Source of the DNA: UBA1715 sp036752345
Lineage (GTDB): Bacteria; Bacteroidota; Bacteroidia; Bacteroidales; UBA1715
Direction of reading: 5' to 3'
DNA length: 53,748 nt
Assembly: GCA_036752345.1 (NCBI GenBank)
Contig: DAIOSV010000008.1
Span: 1-53,748, forward strand
The position numbers and the translations under genes were made by a program. The notes beneath the pieces were generated by a model, which saw only the letters and a program-made list of their open reading frames with translations, was not told the DNA's origin and searched no databases. This document shows positions 34,164 through 43,015 of the stretch, piece after piece (positions within the stretch are counted from its first letter, which is position 1; every line of letters begins with the position of its first letter).

Positions 34164-35390
34164 TTATTTTATTGGAAAATGGGCAAATTCTTTCACAATG
34201 TTCAGGATAACTTCAACGGCTTTCTCCATGCTTTGCAATGGAATATATTCAAATCGTCCATGAAAATTGTGGCCTCCGGAAAAAATGTTCGGACACGGCA
34301 AGCCTTTGAATGAAAGGTTTGCACCATCGGTTCCGCCTCGAATTGGTTGAATTTTTGGTGTAATATTTGCCTCTTCCATTGCTTTGCGCGCAATTTCCAC
34401 AATATGCATGTGCGGTTCTATCATCTGCTTCATGTTGGAATATTGATGACGAATTGTGAGATGCACAATGTCTCCATATTTTGTGTTCAACGCAGAAGCA
34501 ATTTTTTTCAGAGTTTCCTGCTTCTCCATGAAAAGTTTTTCATCGTGGTCGCGGATAATGAAATGAAGTTCGGTTTTTTCAACCGAGCCTTGCATGTCGG
34601 TAAGATGAATAAATCCTTCACGTCCTTCGGTGCATTCCGGGCGTTGGTTTTCAGGAAGTTGCGATATAAATTCGTGCGCAACCAATTGCGAATTTATCAT
34701 TCTTCCTTTTGCATATCCCGGATGAATATTCATGCCTTCAATAGTGACTTCTGCCGCAGCGGCGTTGAAGTTTTCATATTCCAATTCTCCAATTTCTCCG
34801 CCATCAATTGTGTATGCGTATGTTGCGTCAAATTTTTCTACGTCAAATTTTACAACACCTCGGCCAATTTCTTCATCGGGAGTAAATCCTATTTTGATTT
34901 CGCCGTGTGGCAATTCGGGATGATTCATAAAGTACGCAGCTGCAGTCATAATTTCGGCAACGCCCGCTTTGTCGTCGGCGCCCAAAAGGGTAGTGCCGTC
35001 GGTGGTGATAATAGTTTGCCCAACGTACTGCAAAAGTTCGGGAAATTGCGTAGGCGAAAGTTGTATGTTCAGCTCCGAATTAAGGAGAATCGATTTTCCA
35101 TTGTAGTTTTCAATAATTTTCGGTTTGATGTTTTTGCCTGAAGCGTCCGGTGAAGTATCAACGTGCGCAATAAATCCAATGGCAGGAATACCTTCTTTGT
35201 TTGCCGGAATTGTTGCCATCACGTATCCAAACTTGTCGAGTTCAGCAGAAATTCCCATGCTTTGCAATTCGTTGCGCAGCAATTTCAAAAGCTCTAATTG
35301 ACACGCTGTACTGGGTTGTGTTTCAGAATCTTCGTTGGAAGTCGTTTCAATAGAAACGTATCGTAAAAATCGTTGTAGTAGTTCGTTCAT
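34164..35390 (-). CDS. pepT: Peptidase T (tripeptide aminopeptidase)
   Basis: M20B zinc aminopeptidase releasing the N-terminal residue from tripeptides; cytoplasmic. Zinc and catalytic motifs: GFIAHVDTSPD (His76, Asp78), GADDKAGVAEI for the bridging Asp, TPDEEIGRG with the catalytic Glu-Glu pair, and TIDGGEIGELEYE. The dimerisation domain lies in the middle and the last His ligand is in FSGGHNFHGRFE. Length 408 aa is typical. It starts seven bases after the U32 stop. Confidence 0.95.
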   Translation of the reverse strand: MNELLQRFLRYVSIETTSNEDSETQPSTACQLELLKLLRNELQSMGISAELDKFGYVMATIPANKEGIPAIGFIAHVDTSPDASGKNIKPKIIENYNGKSILLNSELNIQLSPTQFPELLQYVGQTIITTDGTTLLGADDKAGVAEIMTAAAYFMNHPELPHGEIKIGFTPDEEIGRGVVKFDVEKFDATYAYTIDGGEIGELEYENFNAAAAEVTIEGMNIHPGYAKGRMINSQLVAHEFISQLPENQRPECTEGREGFIHLTDMQGSVEKTELHFIIRDHDEKLFMEKQETLKKIASALNTKYGDIVHLTIRHQYSNMKQMIEPHMHIVEIARKAMEEANITPKIQPIRGGTDGANLSFKGLPCPNIFSGGHNFHGRFEYIPLQSMEKAVEVILNIVKEFAHFPIK

Positions 35391-35397
35391 GTGAGTA

Positions 35398-37194
35398 TTA
35401 TTTACATGCGTAAATATTCATTTCGCACTTGTTACAGTCAAATTCTACGCGAAATTTGTGTGAAGCATCGGAGATGAATATTGGTTCAGCATGACCTTGC
35501 TGGCAGGCTTGGAGTTGATAGCGGATGCAATATTTTGTGGTCATAAGCGGCACGTCTAATTGCGGTTCGCACTCAAAAGCCGGTGGTATGTTGCCAACGC
35601 CATGTTCTTTGTAAAATGATTCCGCTAAATGATTTGCTACGTTCAACCGACAGTCGGCAGGGCCTTGCAACGGAAATTGATGCGTCGTTTTTGAAAGAGA
35701 TTTTTCCGGTACCTTATGGCTTTGTATGCGTTTCTCTAAAAGAAGCTCGCATGCGTTGCGCCGAATATCATTTAGTTCTGAAATAGGGATAAACGGCACT
35801 TCCGTGAGGTTTGCTACGTATGAATCAACGGAGAAAATGGTGTCGCCAAGTTTGCATAGTTGTGCTTTGAGCGTTTCCTGTGCTTTTTTCGAATTTTTGG
35901 CCGGTTCATTTTCCGTGCGTTCTATTGTCAGGGAGTTTCCATAGATGTCGGCAAACGTAAAAGTAATGTTTGTGAGATTGCCTTCAACGGTAATATTCAC
36001 CGGAATTTTCCGACAGTTTGCGCTCTGTGAAAGTTGACGTGTAAAAGCCATTGAAAAATTTCGCCAAACTTCAGTGCCAACAGGCAAATGGAGAGGTTTA
36101 TTCACTTCAACGGTAGATTGGTTTATTACCTTGTTCACGGTTACGCCGGTTAGTTCACCGTCTTTGTCATAAAAACAAAGTCCGTCGCCATTGGAAAATT
36201 GATTCTTTGCATTAAACGAGAGTTCGCAATTATTTGACTTTGAAACTTTTCCAATATACTCTCCTTGTGATTTTGGAGAACGAATGTTTGCTATTTTGTT
36301 TTTGCGTGAGGTAATGTAATAATCAGTAAATCCTCGCGAAAAAGTCTTTTCTATGTTTGGCTCAAAATTAAATGTTTCAGAGCCTTGTGAACTTCTTTCT
36401 AAATCTTTTCTTGAAGCAATTATTGCATCAATTCGTTTACGGAAGTAGGCTGTCACGTTTGAAACGTATTCTTTGTCTTTAAGTCGGCCTTCTATTTTAA
36501 AGCTGGAAATGCCGGCATCAATCAATTCGCCAAGATGTTCGCCAAGATGTAAGTCTTTGGTAGAAAGGAAATAGTCGTCTTTCGGTTCGCCCAATCCTTC
36601 AAGATGATATTTGTGCCGGCACATTTGGCTACATTCTCCGCGGTTGCCGCTTCGTTTGGTAGCGTATGCGCTCATGTAGCATTGACCATTATAGCAAACG
36701 CAGAGTGCTCCGTGTACAAAAAATTCCAACGGAACGCTTGTCTGTTGTGCAATCTCCTGAATTTGTTTCAAATTCAATTCGCGCGCAAGAACTACTTGCG
36801 AAAATCCGGCTTGTTCAAGAAACGCAACTTTCTCGACAGTTCGATTGTTTAATTGCGTGCTGGCGTGAAGCGGAATGGGAGGAAGGTCGCATTCCAACAA
36901 ACCAAGGTCTTGAATAATAAGGGCATCAACATGTATGGCGTAAAGTTTCCAAATAAGAGAAGCGGCTTGTCCTATTTCGTTGTCGTACAAAATGGTATTT
37001 ACCGTTACATATACTTTTGCGTGAAACTGATGCGCGTAAGTAACAAGTTTTTCAATATCTTCAATTGAATTTGATGCTGCAGCGCGTGCACCAAACGATG
37101 GACCGCCAATATATACGGCATCCGCTCCATGGTCAATGGCTGCAATGCCTGTTTCGAGGTCTTTGGCCGGTGAAAGTAGTTCTATTGTCCGCAT
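35398..37194 (-). CDS. U32 family peptidase-like protein (RlhA/TrhP-type RNA hydroxylation family)
   Basis: Annotated as a U32 'collagenase', but family members such as RlhA and TrhP act in prephenate-dependent hydroxylation of rRNA or tRNA. The N-terminal TIM-barrel-like part starts LLSPAKDLETGIAAIDHGADAVYIGG with no break in family pattern. A Cys cluster (CVCYNGQCYMS followed by CSQMCRH) fits an Fe-S site. A C-terminal extension of about 250 residues corresponds to DUF3656. The ATG at 37194 is chosen: a TTG at 37206 would lie in the -7 box. 598 aa. Confidence 0.88.
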   Translation of the reverse strand: MRTIELLSPAKDLETGIAAIDHGADAVYIGGPSFGARAAASNSIEDIEKLVTYAHQFHAKVYVTVNTILYDNEIGQAASLIWKLYAIHVDALIIQDLGLLECDLPPIPLHASTQLNNRTVEKVAFLEQAGFSQVVLARELNLKQIQEIAQQTSVPLEFFVHGALCVCYNGQCYMSAYATKRSGNRGECSQMCRHKYHLEGLGEPKDDYFLSTKDLHLGEHLGELIDAGISSFKIEGRLKDKEYVSNVTAYFRKRIDAIIASRKDLERSSQGSETFNFEPNIEKTFSRGFTDYYITSRKNKIANIRSPKSQGEYIGKVSKSNNCELSFNAKNQFSNGDGLCFYDKDGELTGVTVNKVINQSTVEVNKPLHLPVGTEVWRNFSMAFTRQLSQSANCRKIPVNITVEGNLTNITFTFADIYGNSLTIERTENEPAKNSKKAQETLKAQLCKLGDTIFSVDSYVANLTEVPFIPISELNDIRRNACELLLEKRIQSHKVPEKSLSKTTHQFPLQGPADCRLNVANHLAESFYKEHGVGNIPPAFECEPQLDVPLMTTKYCIRYQLQACQQGHAEPIFISDASHKFRVEFDCNKCEMNIYACK

Positions 37195-37203
37195 ATCGTT
37201 TCG

Positions 37204-37211
37204 CAAAGATA
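37204..37211 (-). promoter_or_regulatory. Putative -7 promoter box of the U32-pepT-kdsA operon
   Basis: TATCTTTG on the minus strand, ending nine bases before the ATG at 37194. The transcript would have almost no leader. No clear -33 TTTG. Confidence 0.5.
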
Positions 37212-37329
37212 GGGTATTTCTATAAAAAGTATTATTCCGTTTTTTCTCTCAATTCTACGTCGCAGGGCATTTTTGTTTTTTAACAACAAAATCATAGTGT
37301 ATTACACTACTAAACTATAACAAAAAAGT

Positions 37330-37337
37330 TACCTTTG
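37330..37337 (+). promoter_or_regulatory. Putative -7 promoter box of leuS
   Basis: TACCTTTG, 22 bases upstream of the leuS ATG, with transcription expected about 15 bases before the start codon. No clear -33 element. No T-box or other leader structure fits in this space. Confidence 0.55.
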
Positions 37338-37359
37338 CGGTTGCTAAAAAAATATCAAG

Positions 37360-39972
37360 ATGGATTATAATTTTAACGAAATCGAAAACAAATGGCAACA
37401 GTATTGGGAGGCCAATAAGACATTTAAAACAACGCTCGACACTTCAAAGCCTAAATTTTATGCGCTTGACATGTTCCCATATCCATCGGGAGCAGGTTTG
37501 CACGTAGGTCACCCCGAAGGCTACACGGCAAGTGATATCATGAGCCGTTACAAACGTATGAAGGGATTCAATGTTCTTCACCCTATGGGTTGGGATGCTT
37601 TTGGGCTTCCGGCTGAACAGTACGCGATTCAAACAGGAACGCATCCTGCTATTACTACAAAAAAGAACTGCGATACATTCCGTCGTCAAATTAAAGCCTT
37701 GGGCTTGAGTTACGACTGGGACCGCGAGATAAATACGACTGATCCGAATTACTATAAATGGACGCAATGGATTTTTATCAAATTGTACAATACGTGGTTT
37801 GATAAAAAATTGCAAAAAGGTCGTCCTATTTCTGAATTGCCAATTCCTGCTGAAATTTCGGGAAAAGGAAAAGAAGCAGTTGTAGAATATACCAACCAAC
37901 AACGTCTTGCGTACTACGACAATGCACAAGTGTGGTGGTGTCCAAATTGTAAAACAGTGTGTGCCAACGAAGAAGTTTTGAACGACGGTTCACATGAAAA
38001 ATGTGGTTGCCAAGTAAATCGTAAAAACTTGAAACAGTGGATGCTTCGCATTCCTTTGTATGCTGAGCGTTTGCTTCAAGGTCTTGACGGTTTGGATTGG
38101 CCTGCAGGTGTGAAAGATATGCAACGCAACTGGATTGGCCGTTCTACCGGAGCCGAAGTAGATTTTGCTCTCGACGGTCTTGATTTTTCTTTGCGCGTAT
38201 ATACAACTCGTCCCGACACGTTGTTTGGCGCAACGTACATGGTAATTGCTCCCGAACATCCTGAAATAGAAAAGATTGTTACGCCGGAACAGAAAGCTCT
38301 TGTTGACGAATATCGTGCTCAAGCTGCGAAAAAATCTGATTTGGATAGAACAGAATTGGCGAAAGAAAAAACCGGCGTGTTCTCCGGCCGATATGCAAAA
38401 AATCCGGTGAATGGAACATTGTTGCCAATTTGGGTTGCCGACTACGTGTTGATGGGTTACGGAACCGGTGCTATTATGGCCGTTCCTGCTCACGATACCC
38501 GCGACTGGGAATTTGCGAAAAAATTCAATTTGCCTATCATTGAAGTTTTGAAGTCAGAAGTTGACGTGCAACAACAAGCATGGACTGAAGATGGCATTCA
38601 TGTAAATTCTCAATTCCTTGATGGATTGAATAAAAAAGATGCGATTGACAAAATTATTGCATGGCTTGAAAAAGAAAATCTTGGGAACGCAACCGTAAAT
38701 TATAAGATTCGCGACTGGTTGTTTAGCCGCCAACGCTATTGGGGCGAGCCGTTCCCGGTTATTCATTGGGAAGATGGCGAAGTTTCTATGGTTGAGGAAA
38801 AAGATTTACCACACCGTTTGCCAGAACTTACAAAATATGAACCAAGCAGCACCGGCGAATCTCCGTTGGCAAATGCTACTGAGTGGCTCAATGTGGTTGA
38901 CAAAAACGGACGCAAAGGTCGTTACGAAACCAACACCATGCCTCAATGGGCAGGTTCTTGTTGGTACTATTTGCGCTACACCGACCCAACCAATAATGAT
39001 GCTCCATTTTCTGTAGAAGCAGAAAACTATTGGATGCCGGTTGACTTATATATCGGTGGTGCTGAGCACGCTGTACTTCACTTGCTTTATAGCCGTTTTT
39101 GGCATAAAGTGTTGTTCGATTTGGGCATAGTTTCTACCGACGAGCCGTATCAAAAATTGTTCAATCAAGGAATGATTTTGGCGTTCGCTTACGAAACGCA
39201 AGCAGGTGCTAAAGTTACGTCTGATATGGTTGAGGAACGTGATGGCAAATTTATTCACAAAGAAACGGGCGAGGAGCTACGACAAATTGTGGCAAAAATG
39301 TCAAAATCACTCAAAAACGTGGTAAACCCCGACGATGTGATTGCGCATTACGGTGCCGACAGTCTTCGTTTGTACGAAATGTTCATGGGCCCCCTTGACG
39401 CAGTAAAACCATGGGCAGAAAGTGGTGTAAAAGGTGTATTCAATTTCTTGTCTCGTGTGTGCCGTTTCTTTACTGAACCGGGAAATGTAGTTGACGGATA
39501 TGCCGACGACAAAGCAGTATTGAAAGAATTCCATAAAACAGTGAAAAAAGTTGCCGATGACGTTGAAAGTCTTCGCTTTAATACCGCAATTTCGCAAATG
39601 ATGGTATTCTCAAATGCGTGCTACAAAGCCGGAAAAATTTCAACCGAAACTGCTCGCGGATTCGTGAAAGTGTTGGCGCCATTTGCTCCACACTTGGCTG
39701 AAGAACTTTGGCAAATGTATGGCGGCAAAAACTCGTTGGCATACGAACCATGGCCTGAAGTAGATGCTTCTATGTTGGTTGACGATACCGTTGTGTATCC
39801 GGTTTCATTCAACGGTAAACGTCGTTTTGAAATGGAATTTGCAAAAGACGCACAACCTGCTGTAGTAGAAAAATCGGTACTTGCCGATGAGCGTGCGCAA
39901 AAATGGCTTGAAGGCAAACAACCGAAGAAAGTCATTGTTGTTCCGGGCAAGATTATCAATATCGTATTATAA
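37360..39972 (+). CDS. leuS: Leucyl-tRNA synthetase
   Basis: Class I aminoacyl-tRNA synthetase charging tRNA-Leu. The HIGH-type motif HVGH is at 48-51 and KMSKS at 646-650. A Cys-rich zinc module (WWCPNCKTVC and later KCGC, about 190-220) and the CP1 editing domain, with TRPDTLFGATYMV and a GTGAIMAVPAHD segment, lie between them. A C-terminal anticodon-binding region follows. 870 aa is complete for bacterial LeuRS. Monocistronic, with its own -7 box and a strong terminator. Confidence 0.98.
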   Translation: MDYNFNEIENKWQQYWEANKTFKTTLDTSKPKFYALDMFPYPSGAGLHVGHPEGYTASDIMSRYKRMKGFNVLHPMGWDAFGLPAEQYAIQTGTHPAITTKKNCDTFRRQIKALGLSYDWDREINTTDPNYYKWTQWIFIKLYNTWFDKKLQKGRPISELPIPAEISGKGKEAVVEYTNQQRLAYYDNAQVWWCPNCKTVCANEEVLNDGSHEKCGCQVNRKNLKQWMLRIPLYAERLLQGLDGLDWPAGVKDMQRNWIGRSTGAEVDFALDGLDFSLRVYTTRPDTLFGATYMVIAPEHPEIEKIVTPEQKALVDEYRAQAAKKSDLDRTELAKEKTGVFSGRYAKNPVNGTLLPIWVADYVLMGYGTGAIMAVPAHDTRDWEFAKKFNLPIIEVLKSEVDVQQQAWTEDGIHVNSQFLDGLNKKDAIDKIIAWLEKENLGNATVNYKIRDWLFSRQRYWGEPFPVIHWEDGEVSMVEEKDLPHRLPELTKYEPSSTGESPLANATEWLNVVDKNGRKGRYETNTMPQWAGSCWYYLRYTDPTNNDAPFSVEAENYWMPVDLYIGGAEHAVLHLLYSRFWHKVLFDLGIVSTDEPYQKLFNQGMILAFAYETQAGAKVTSDMVEERDGKFIHKETGEELRQIVAKMSKSLKNVVNPDDVIAHYGADSLRLYEMFMGPLDAVKPWAESGVKGVFNFLSRVCRFFTEPGNVVDGYADDKAVLKEFHKTVKKVADDVESLRFNTAISQMMVFSNACYKAGKISTETARGFVKVLAPFAPHLAEELWQMYGGKNSLAYEPWPEVDASMLVDDTVVYPVSFNGKRRFEMEFAKDAQPAVVEKSVLADERAQKWLEGKQPKKVIVVPGKIINIVL

Positions 39973-39989
39973 CAAACGATTCAAAAAAG

Positions 39990-40025
39990 AAAAGGCGATG
40001 TATATGAGTATGCATCGCCTTTTTT
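39990..40025. terminator. Bidirectional rho-independent terminator between leuS and the barrel lipoprotein gene
   Basis: An 11-bp stem, AAAAGGCGATG (39990-40000) with its complement CATCGCCTTTT (40013-40023), a 12-base loop and a T-run to 40025. The A-rich left flank gives the opposite strand a T-tract as well, serving both convergent genes. Confidence 0.88.
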
Positions 40026-40042
40026 CATTGAAGGAAGTTCAT

Positions 40043-41116
40043 TTATTTGGTAAATCGAAGCCCAACAGAGAAATCAAGTCGATTTAAACTTTCATGTTCT
40101 TCTTTATCTAACGTAATCGTTTTAGTTGTAGTGCCATCATTGATATCATACTGAGATAACGTTCCCATGAGGTATGAGAGTTGGAATCCAAGTATGAGAT
40201 TTTTAGCTATTTCCATGTCATATCCAGCACTCAAGGAAATTCCCAACGATTGTCCTTTTATTTTATAGCTGTCAACGCGAACTGCATTGTTGTAATATCC
40301 CATATATCCAAGAGATAGGTCTAGTAGGATAGCCCTAGTGTTGTCTTGATTTAAAAATCTTGTAGAGAATGTTGGACCAACATAGGAAGTTGTGATATTG
40401 TCACTCATTGAACCATATCGTGTGGTGCCTCCGGTGGTGTCTGAAATATTGTCAAGCTTGTTTGAAGATTTGTGAATATAGCCTTTCAGCCCAACTCCAA
40501 AAGCATCCGAAAAGAAATATGTTGCTTCTCCTCCAAAATGGTACCCCGATTTTAAATTCCTATAATAATCTTTATAATTAGAATAGTCTAATAAAATATT
40601 TTCTGAAGGAATTGCGGTGCCAAAGCTATATCCTCCATTTATTGCAGCTCTGAACTTAGGTGATCCTAAAACTCCGTATGCTGTAGTTTGGCTTTTGTTC
40701 GAGTTTAAAGAAGTATAGTCTTTAGAATCTGATTCCTTCTTTGGCGCAGAGGATGCAGTATTGTTTATTTTTAATATGTCAGCTTCAATTTTATGGCAAG
40801 AACTCGTCTCAGAAGGTAAAACGTGGTCCGTGATTTTAATAGCATTTCCTCCGATTTCCCTCGCTTGGTATTTTGCTTCGTTTATCACTACGTTATAGGT
40901 ACAATTTGACGATAGGGTAAATCGAGATTCGTCAATTTTTACGTGCCCTAGGTTTTCTGCGCTATCGGGTATTGGTTGGCTTTGCTCATATACAGCAACA
41001 TCCTCTGTATATTCTACCGGATCATACGATTTGGTAACACTCGTTGAAATTAAAGTGTTGCAAGAGCTGAATAAGAATAATGTAGGGATAAATAGTAGTC
41101 TGTATAGTTTTTCCAT
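40043..41116 (-). CDS. Outer-membrane lipoprotein with RcsF/YbjQ-like N-domain and beta-barrel C-domain
   Basis: Function unknown. A lipoprotein signal ends in LFSSC (Cys19). Residues about 35-115 contain alternating strands with INEAKYQAREIGGNAIKI, reminiscent of small RcsF/YbjQ-type domains in which a pair of Cys (here Cys72 and Cys106 or nearby) may form a disulfide. After a Ser/Lys-rich linker, residues about 150-357 show repeated amphipathic strands (GGYSFG, GGEATYFFSDAFGVGLKGY, LSAGYDMEIAKNLILGFQLSY) and end in FSVGLRFTK, as in small OmpW-like barrels. The gene stands alone. Base composition is slightly A+T-rich compared with leuS. Confidence 0.72.
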   Translation of the reverse strand: MEKLYRLLFIPTLFLFSSCNTLISTSVTKSYDPVEYTEDVAVYEQSQPIPDSAENLGHVKIDESRFTLSSNCTYNVVINEAKYQAREIGGNAIKITDHVLPSETSSCHKIEADILKINNTASSAPKKESDSKDYTSLNSNKSQTTAYGVLGSPKFRAAINGGYSFGTAIPSENILLDYSNYKDYYRNLKSGYHFGGEATYFFSDAFGVGLKGYIHKSSNKLDNISDTTGGTTRYGSMSDNITTSYVGPTFSTRFLNQDNTRAILLDLSLGYMGYYNNAVRVDSYKIKGQSLGISLSAGYDMEIAKNLILGFQLSYLMGTLSQYDINDGTTTKTITLDKEEHESLNRLDFSVGLRFTK

Positions 41117-41251
41117 TTGTGATAGTTTTTAATTCCTCCTTTATTTTTGAATTAGAATAGAAGTTGGAGGATAAATAATTACAAGTGTAAATGTAAATAA
41201 AAATAGAATAAATTGTGTTTGTTTTTATTGGGTATAAAAATTTTGCCTTGT

Positions 41252-41281
41252 CAAGAAAAAAGTCAACGTCCCTTTTTCTTG
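41252..41281. repeat. Inverted repeat in the divergent region upstream of the SGNH gene
   Basis: CAAGAAAAA (41252-41260) and TTTTTCTTG (41273-41281) form a 9-bp dyad with a 12-base spacer, placed just upstream of the SGNH -7 box where a -33 element or operator would lie. Low sequence complexity makes chance a real alternative. Confidence 0.4.
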
Positions 41282-41293
41282 GATATTTTCTGC

Positions 41294-41301
41294 TATTTTT
41301 G
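41294..41301 (+). promoter_or_regulatory. Putative -7 promoter box of the SGNH hydrolase gene
   Basis: TATTTTTG, 23 bases before the ATG at 41325, within an A+T-rich divergent intergenic region. No TTTG at the expected -33 distance. Confidence 0.45.
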
Positions 41302-41324
41302 TTGTATGTTAAAATTGTAAGAAA

Positions 41325-42020
41325 ATGAGAAAGATAGTAAGTGTTTGTCTGTCAATAGTTTTGGCGCTTTCTTTGTTTGGTCAAAAACGCATCGTTTTCA
41401 TAGGTGATTCTATTACCGATGGGAAATGGGGCTACGAATGCGATGGCTCGCGCAATACCGAAGACATGAATCATATTTTCGGACATGGATATATGTTTCT
41501 CTGTGCTTCGCAATATATGGCCGAATATCCCGATTTGCAGTATGATTTTTACAATCGTGGCATCAGTGGAAATGCGTTGAACGATGTGGCGAAACGATGG
41601 TCTGCCAATGCCTTGGCGCTCAATCCCGATGTGCTTTCGGTGTTGGTTGGCATAAATGATATTTTGAACAATAATCTTGTTGTTGATACCATTGCTTTTG
41701 AAAAACAATATCGTGAGTTATTGTCACAAAGTCGTGCGAAAAATCCCAACGTGCGGATAGTTTTGGGCGAACCATTTTGCGAGGCAGGGTTTCGTCTTGA
41801 TACCGCCGGACTTGCTCGCAAACAGTGCGAAGCCTTGTCGCGTGCGGTTGCACGAATTGCAAAAGACTTTAATGCGGTGTTTGTACCGTATCAAGCAATG
41901 TTTGATGAACTTTGCAAAACCGGAGATGTTACGTATTGGATTTGGGATGGCGTGCATCCAACGCCCGCCGGGCATTATAAAATGGCGCAGTTGTGGATGA
42001 AGTGTGTGGGTGAATTATAA
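41325..42020 (+). CDS. Secreted SGNH/GDSL-type esterase
   Basis: Exported hydrolase, probably an esterase or deacetylase acting on carbohydrate acyl groups. The signal peptide is short (about 1-19). The family blocks are complete: GDSITD with nucleophile Ser29, the Gly in RGISGN, Asn in VGINDI, and the Asp-x-x-His pair in DGVHPTPAGH near the C-terminus. Length 231 aa is typical. The substrate is unknown. It is convergent with the methyltransferase-like gene, the two stop regions overlapping by six bases. Confidence 0.92.
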   Translation: MRKIVSVCLSIVLALSLFGQKRIVFIGDSITDGKWGYECDGSRNTEDMNHIFGHGYMFLCASQYMAEYPDLQYDFYNRGISGNALNDVAKRWSANALALNPDVLSVLVGINDILNNNLVVDTIAFEKQYRELLSQSRAKNPNVRIVLGEPFCEAGFRLDTAGLARKQCEALSRAVARIAKDFNAVFVPYQAMFDELCKTGDVTYWIWDGVHPTPAGHYKMAQLWMKCVGEL

Positions 42021-43010
42021 CAATTCGCGCGCAAGACTTTCGTTTTGCAGTTTTTGGCAAATTTCATCGTACGATTTTGAGCCGGAAAGTATTGCATCAA
42101 ATCGTTGCCAGCGATAGGCCGAAAGTAGTGAATCTTCAACCCAGTAGAGATATTTTGTGTTAGGTGAAAATCGTTCCATTCCCTTCGCTTTTTTGTACAA
42201 AGGCAATCCGTCGGCGGTGTCGTGCCAAAGGTCAACAAAGGCATAATTGTAGGATTGTTTTGGCAACACGTTTTTCATGAAATCGAACGCATCGGTGCAG
42301 ATGATTTCTATTTTCTCCTTATGTTCAAATTGGGGGAGAATGTAGGTGTTAAATAGTTGAATAACAGCCGAATCGCATTCTATTATGCTGATGTGGGAAA
42401 CTGATTCTTTGAGAGAAATCATATACGGGAAATAACCAAGTCCAAGACCGAATACGGCAACGTTTCCCGCAACTTGATTAATGGCCGGCTGCATTGTCTC
42501 TATTTCGCTTGGTTTGATGGCCATCCATTCTCGTCCGTTTTCGTGTACGGCGGGAAAAGAAAATGGCGTTGAAAAGAATCCAATTTGTGGTATTTCCCGA
42601 AAATCATTTTTTACGATAATGTCCTTATATACAAATGCTTCGTACGGCTGATAAACCGTTTTAGTCAGTTTCCAGTTTTGAAATGAAGTTTCGGGAATGC
42701 AAATATTTTTATAGTACGGATTCTCTTTATAAATATCCTGGCGTAAGAGCGTAACAGACTGACGTAAATAATTGTCAATGAGTATATTGTCTTCTTCATT
42801 GGTTGAAGGGTCAAGATTGAGTAATCCGGAAAGAATAGCCGTGACTAATGTCGCTTCCGGAAGAATGCCATCTTCATCTATTTCATGTAAAAATGAAGGA
42901 GAAATGGCGCAAGGAGAGTTGTTTATATAATCGCTTAAAAGCCACGCATAGGAATTGTTGCGTTGTCGTGTTTCCCGTAATGCGTCAATCTTTTCTTGCT
43001 CGGTTAGCAT
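42015..43010 (-). CDS. Methyltransferase-like Rossmann protein of unknown function
   Basis: I do not recognise a characterised homologue. The C-terminal half resembles spermidine-synthase/methyltransferase folds: Gly-rich loop FGLGLGYF (187-194), acidic end of strand 2 IIECD (209-213), TDAFDF (239-244) and AFVDLWHD (257-264). The N-terminal 170 residues are mostly helical then beta-rich and match nothing I know. No signal peptide. It starts five bases after the LD-carboxypeptidase gene, so it is in the sufS operon. Its SAM or other cofactor use is inferred from the loop only. Confidence 0.7.
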   Translation of the reverse strand: MLTEQEKIDALRETRQRNNSYAWLLSDYINNSPCAISPSFLHEIDEDGILPEATLVTAILSGLLNLDPSTNEEDNILIDNYLRQSVTLLRQDIYKENPYYKNICIPETSFQNWKLTKTVYQPYEAFVYKDIIVKNDFREIPQIGFFSTPFSFPAVHENGREWMAIKPSEIETMQPAINQVAGNVAVFGLGLGYFPYMISLKESVSHISIIECDSAVIQLFNTYILPQFEHKEKIEIICTDAFDFMKNVLPKQSYNYAFVDLWHDTADGLPLYKKAKGMERFSPNTKYLYWVEDSLLSAYRWQRFDAILSGSKSYDEICQKLQNESLARELL

Positions 43011-43015
43011 TGTCT

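Noticed and set aside
34347..35141. 264-codon open frame on the plus strand
   Set aside because: It lies entirely antisense to pepT, whose M20 motifs are complete; the translation is Phe/Arg/Cys-rich and resembles no protein.
35398..37194. Collagenase function for the U32 protein
   Set aside because: The family name is historical; the Cys cluster and RlhA/TrhP relatives point to RNA hydroxylation instead.
41135..41140. AGGAGG on the minus strand as a Shine-Dalgarno site for the barrel lipoprotein gene
   Set aside because: It is 18 bases from the ATG, too far, and Bacteroidota generally do not rely on Shine-Dalgarno pairing.
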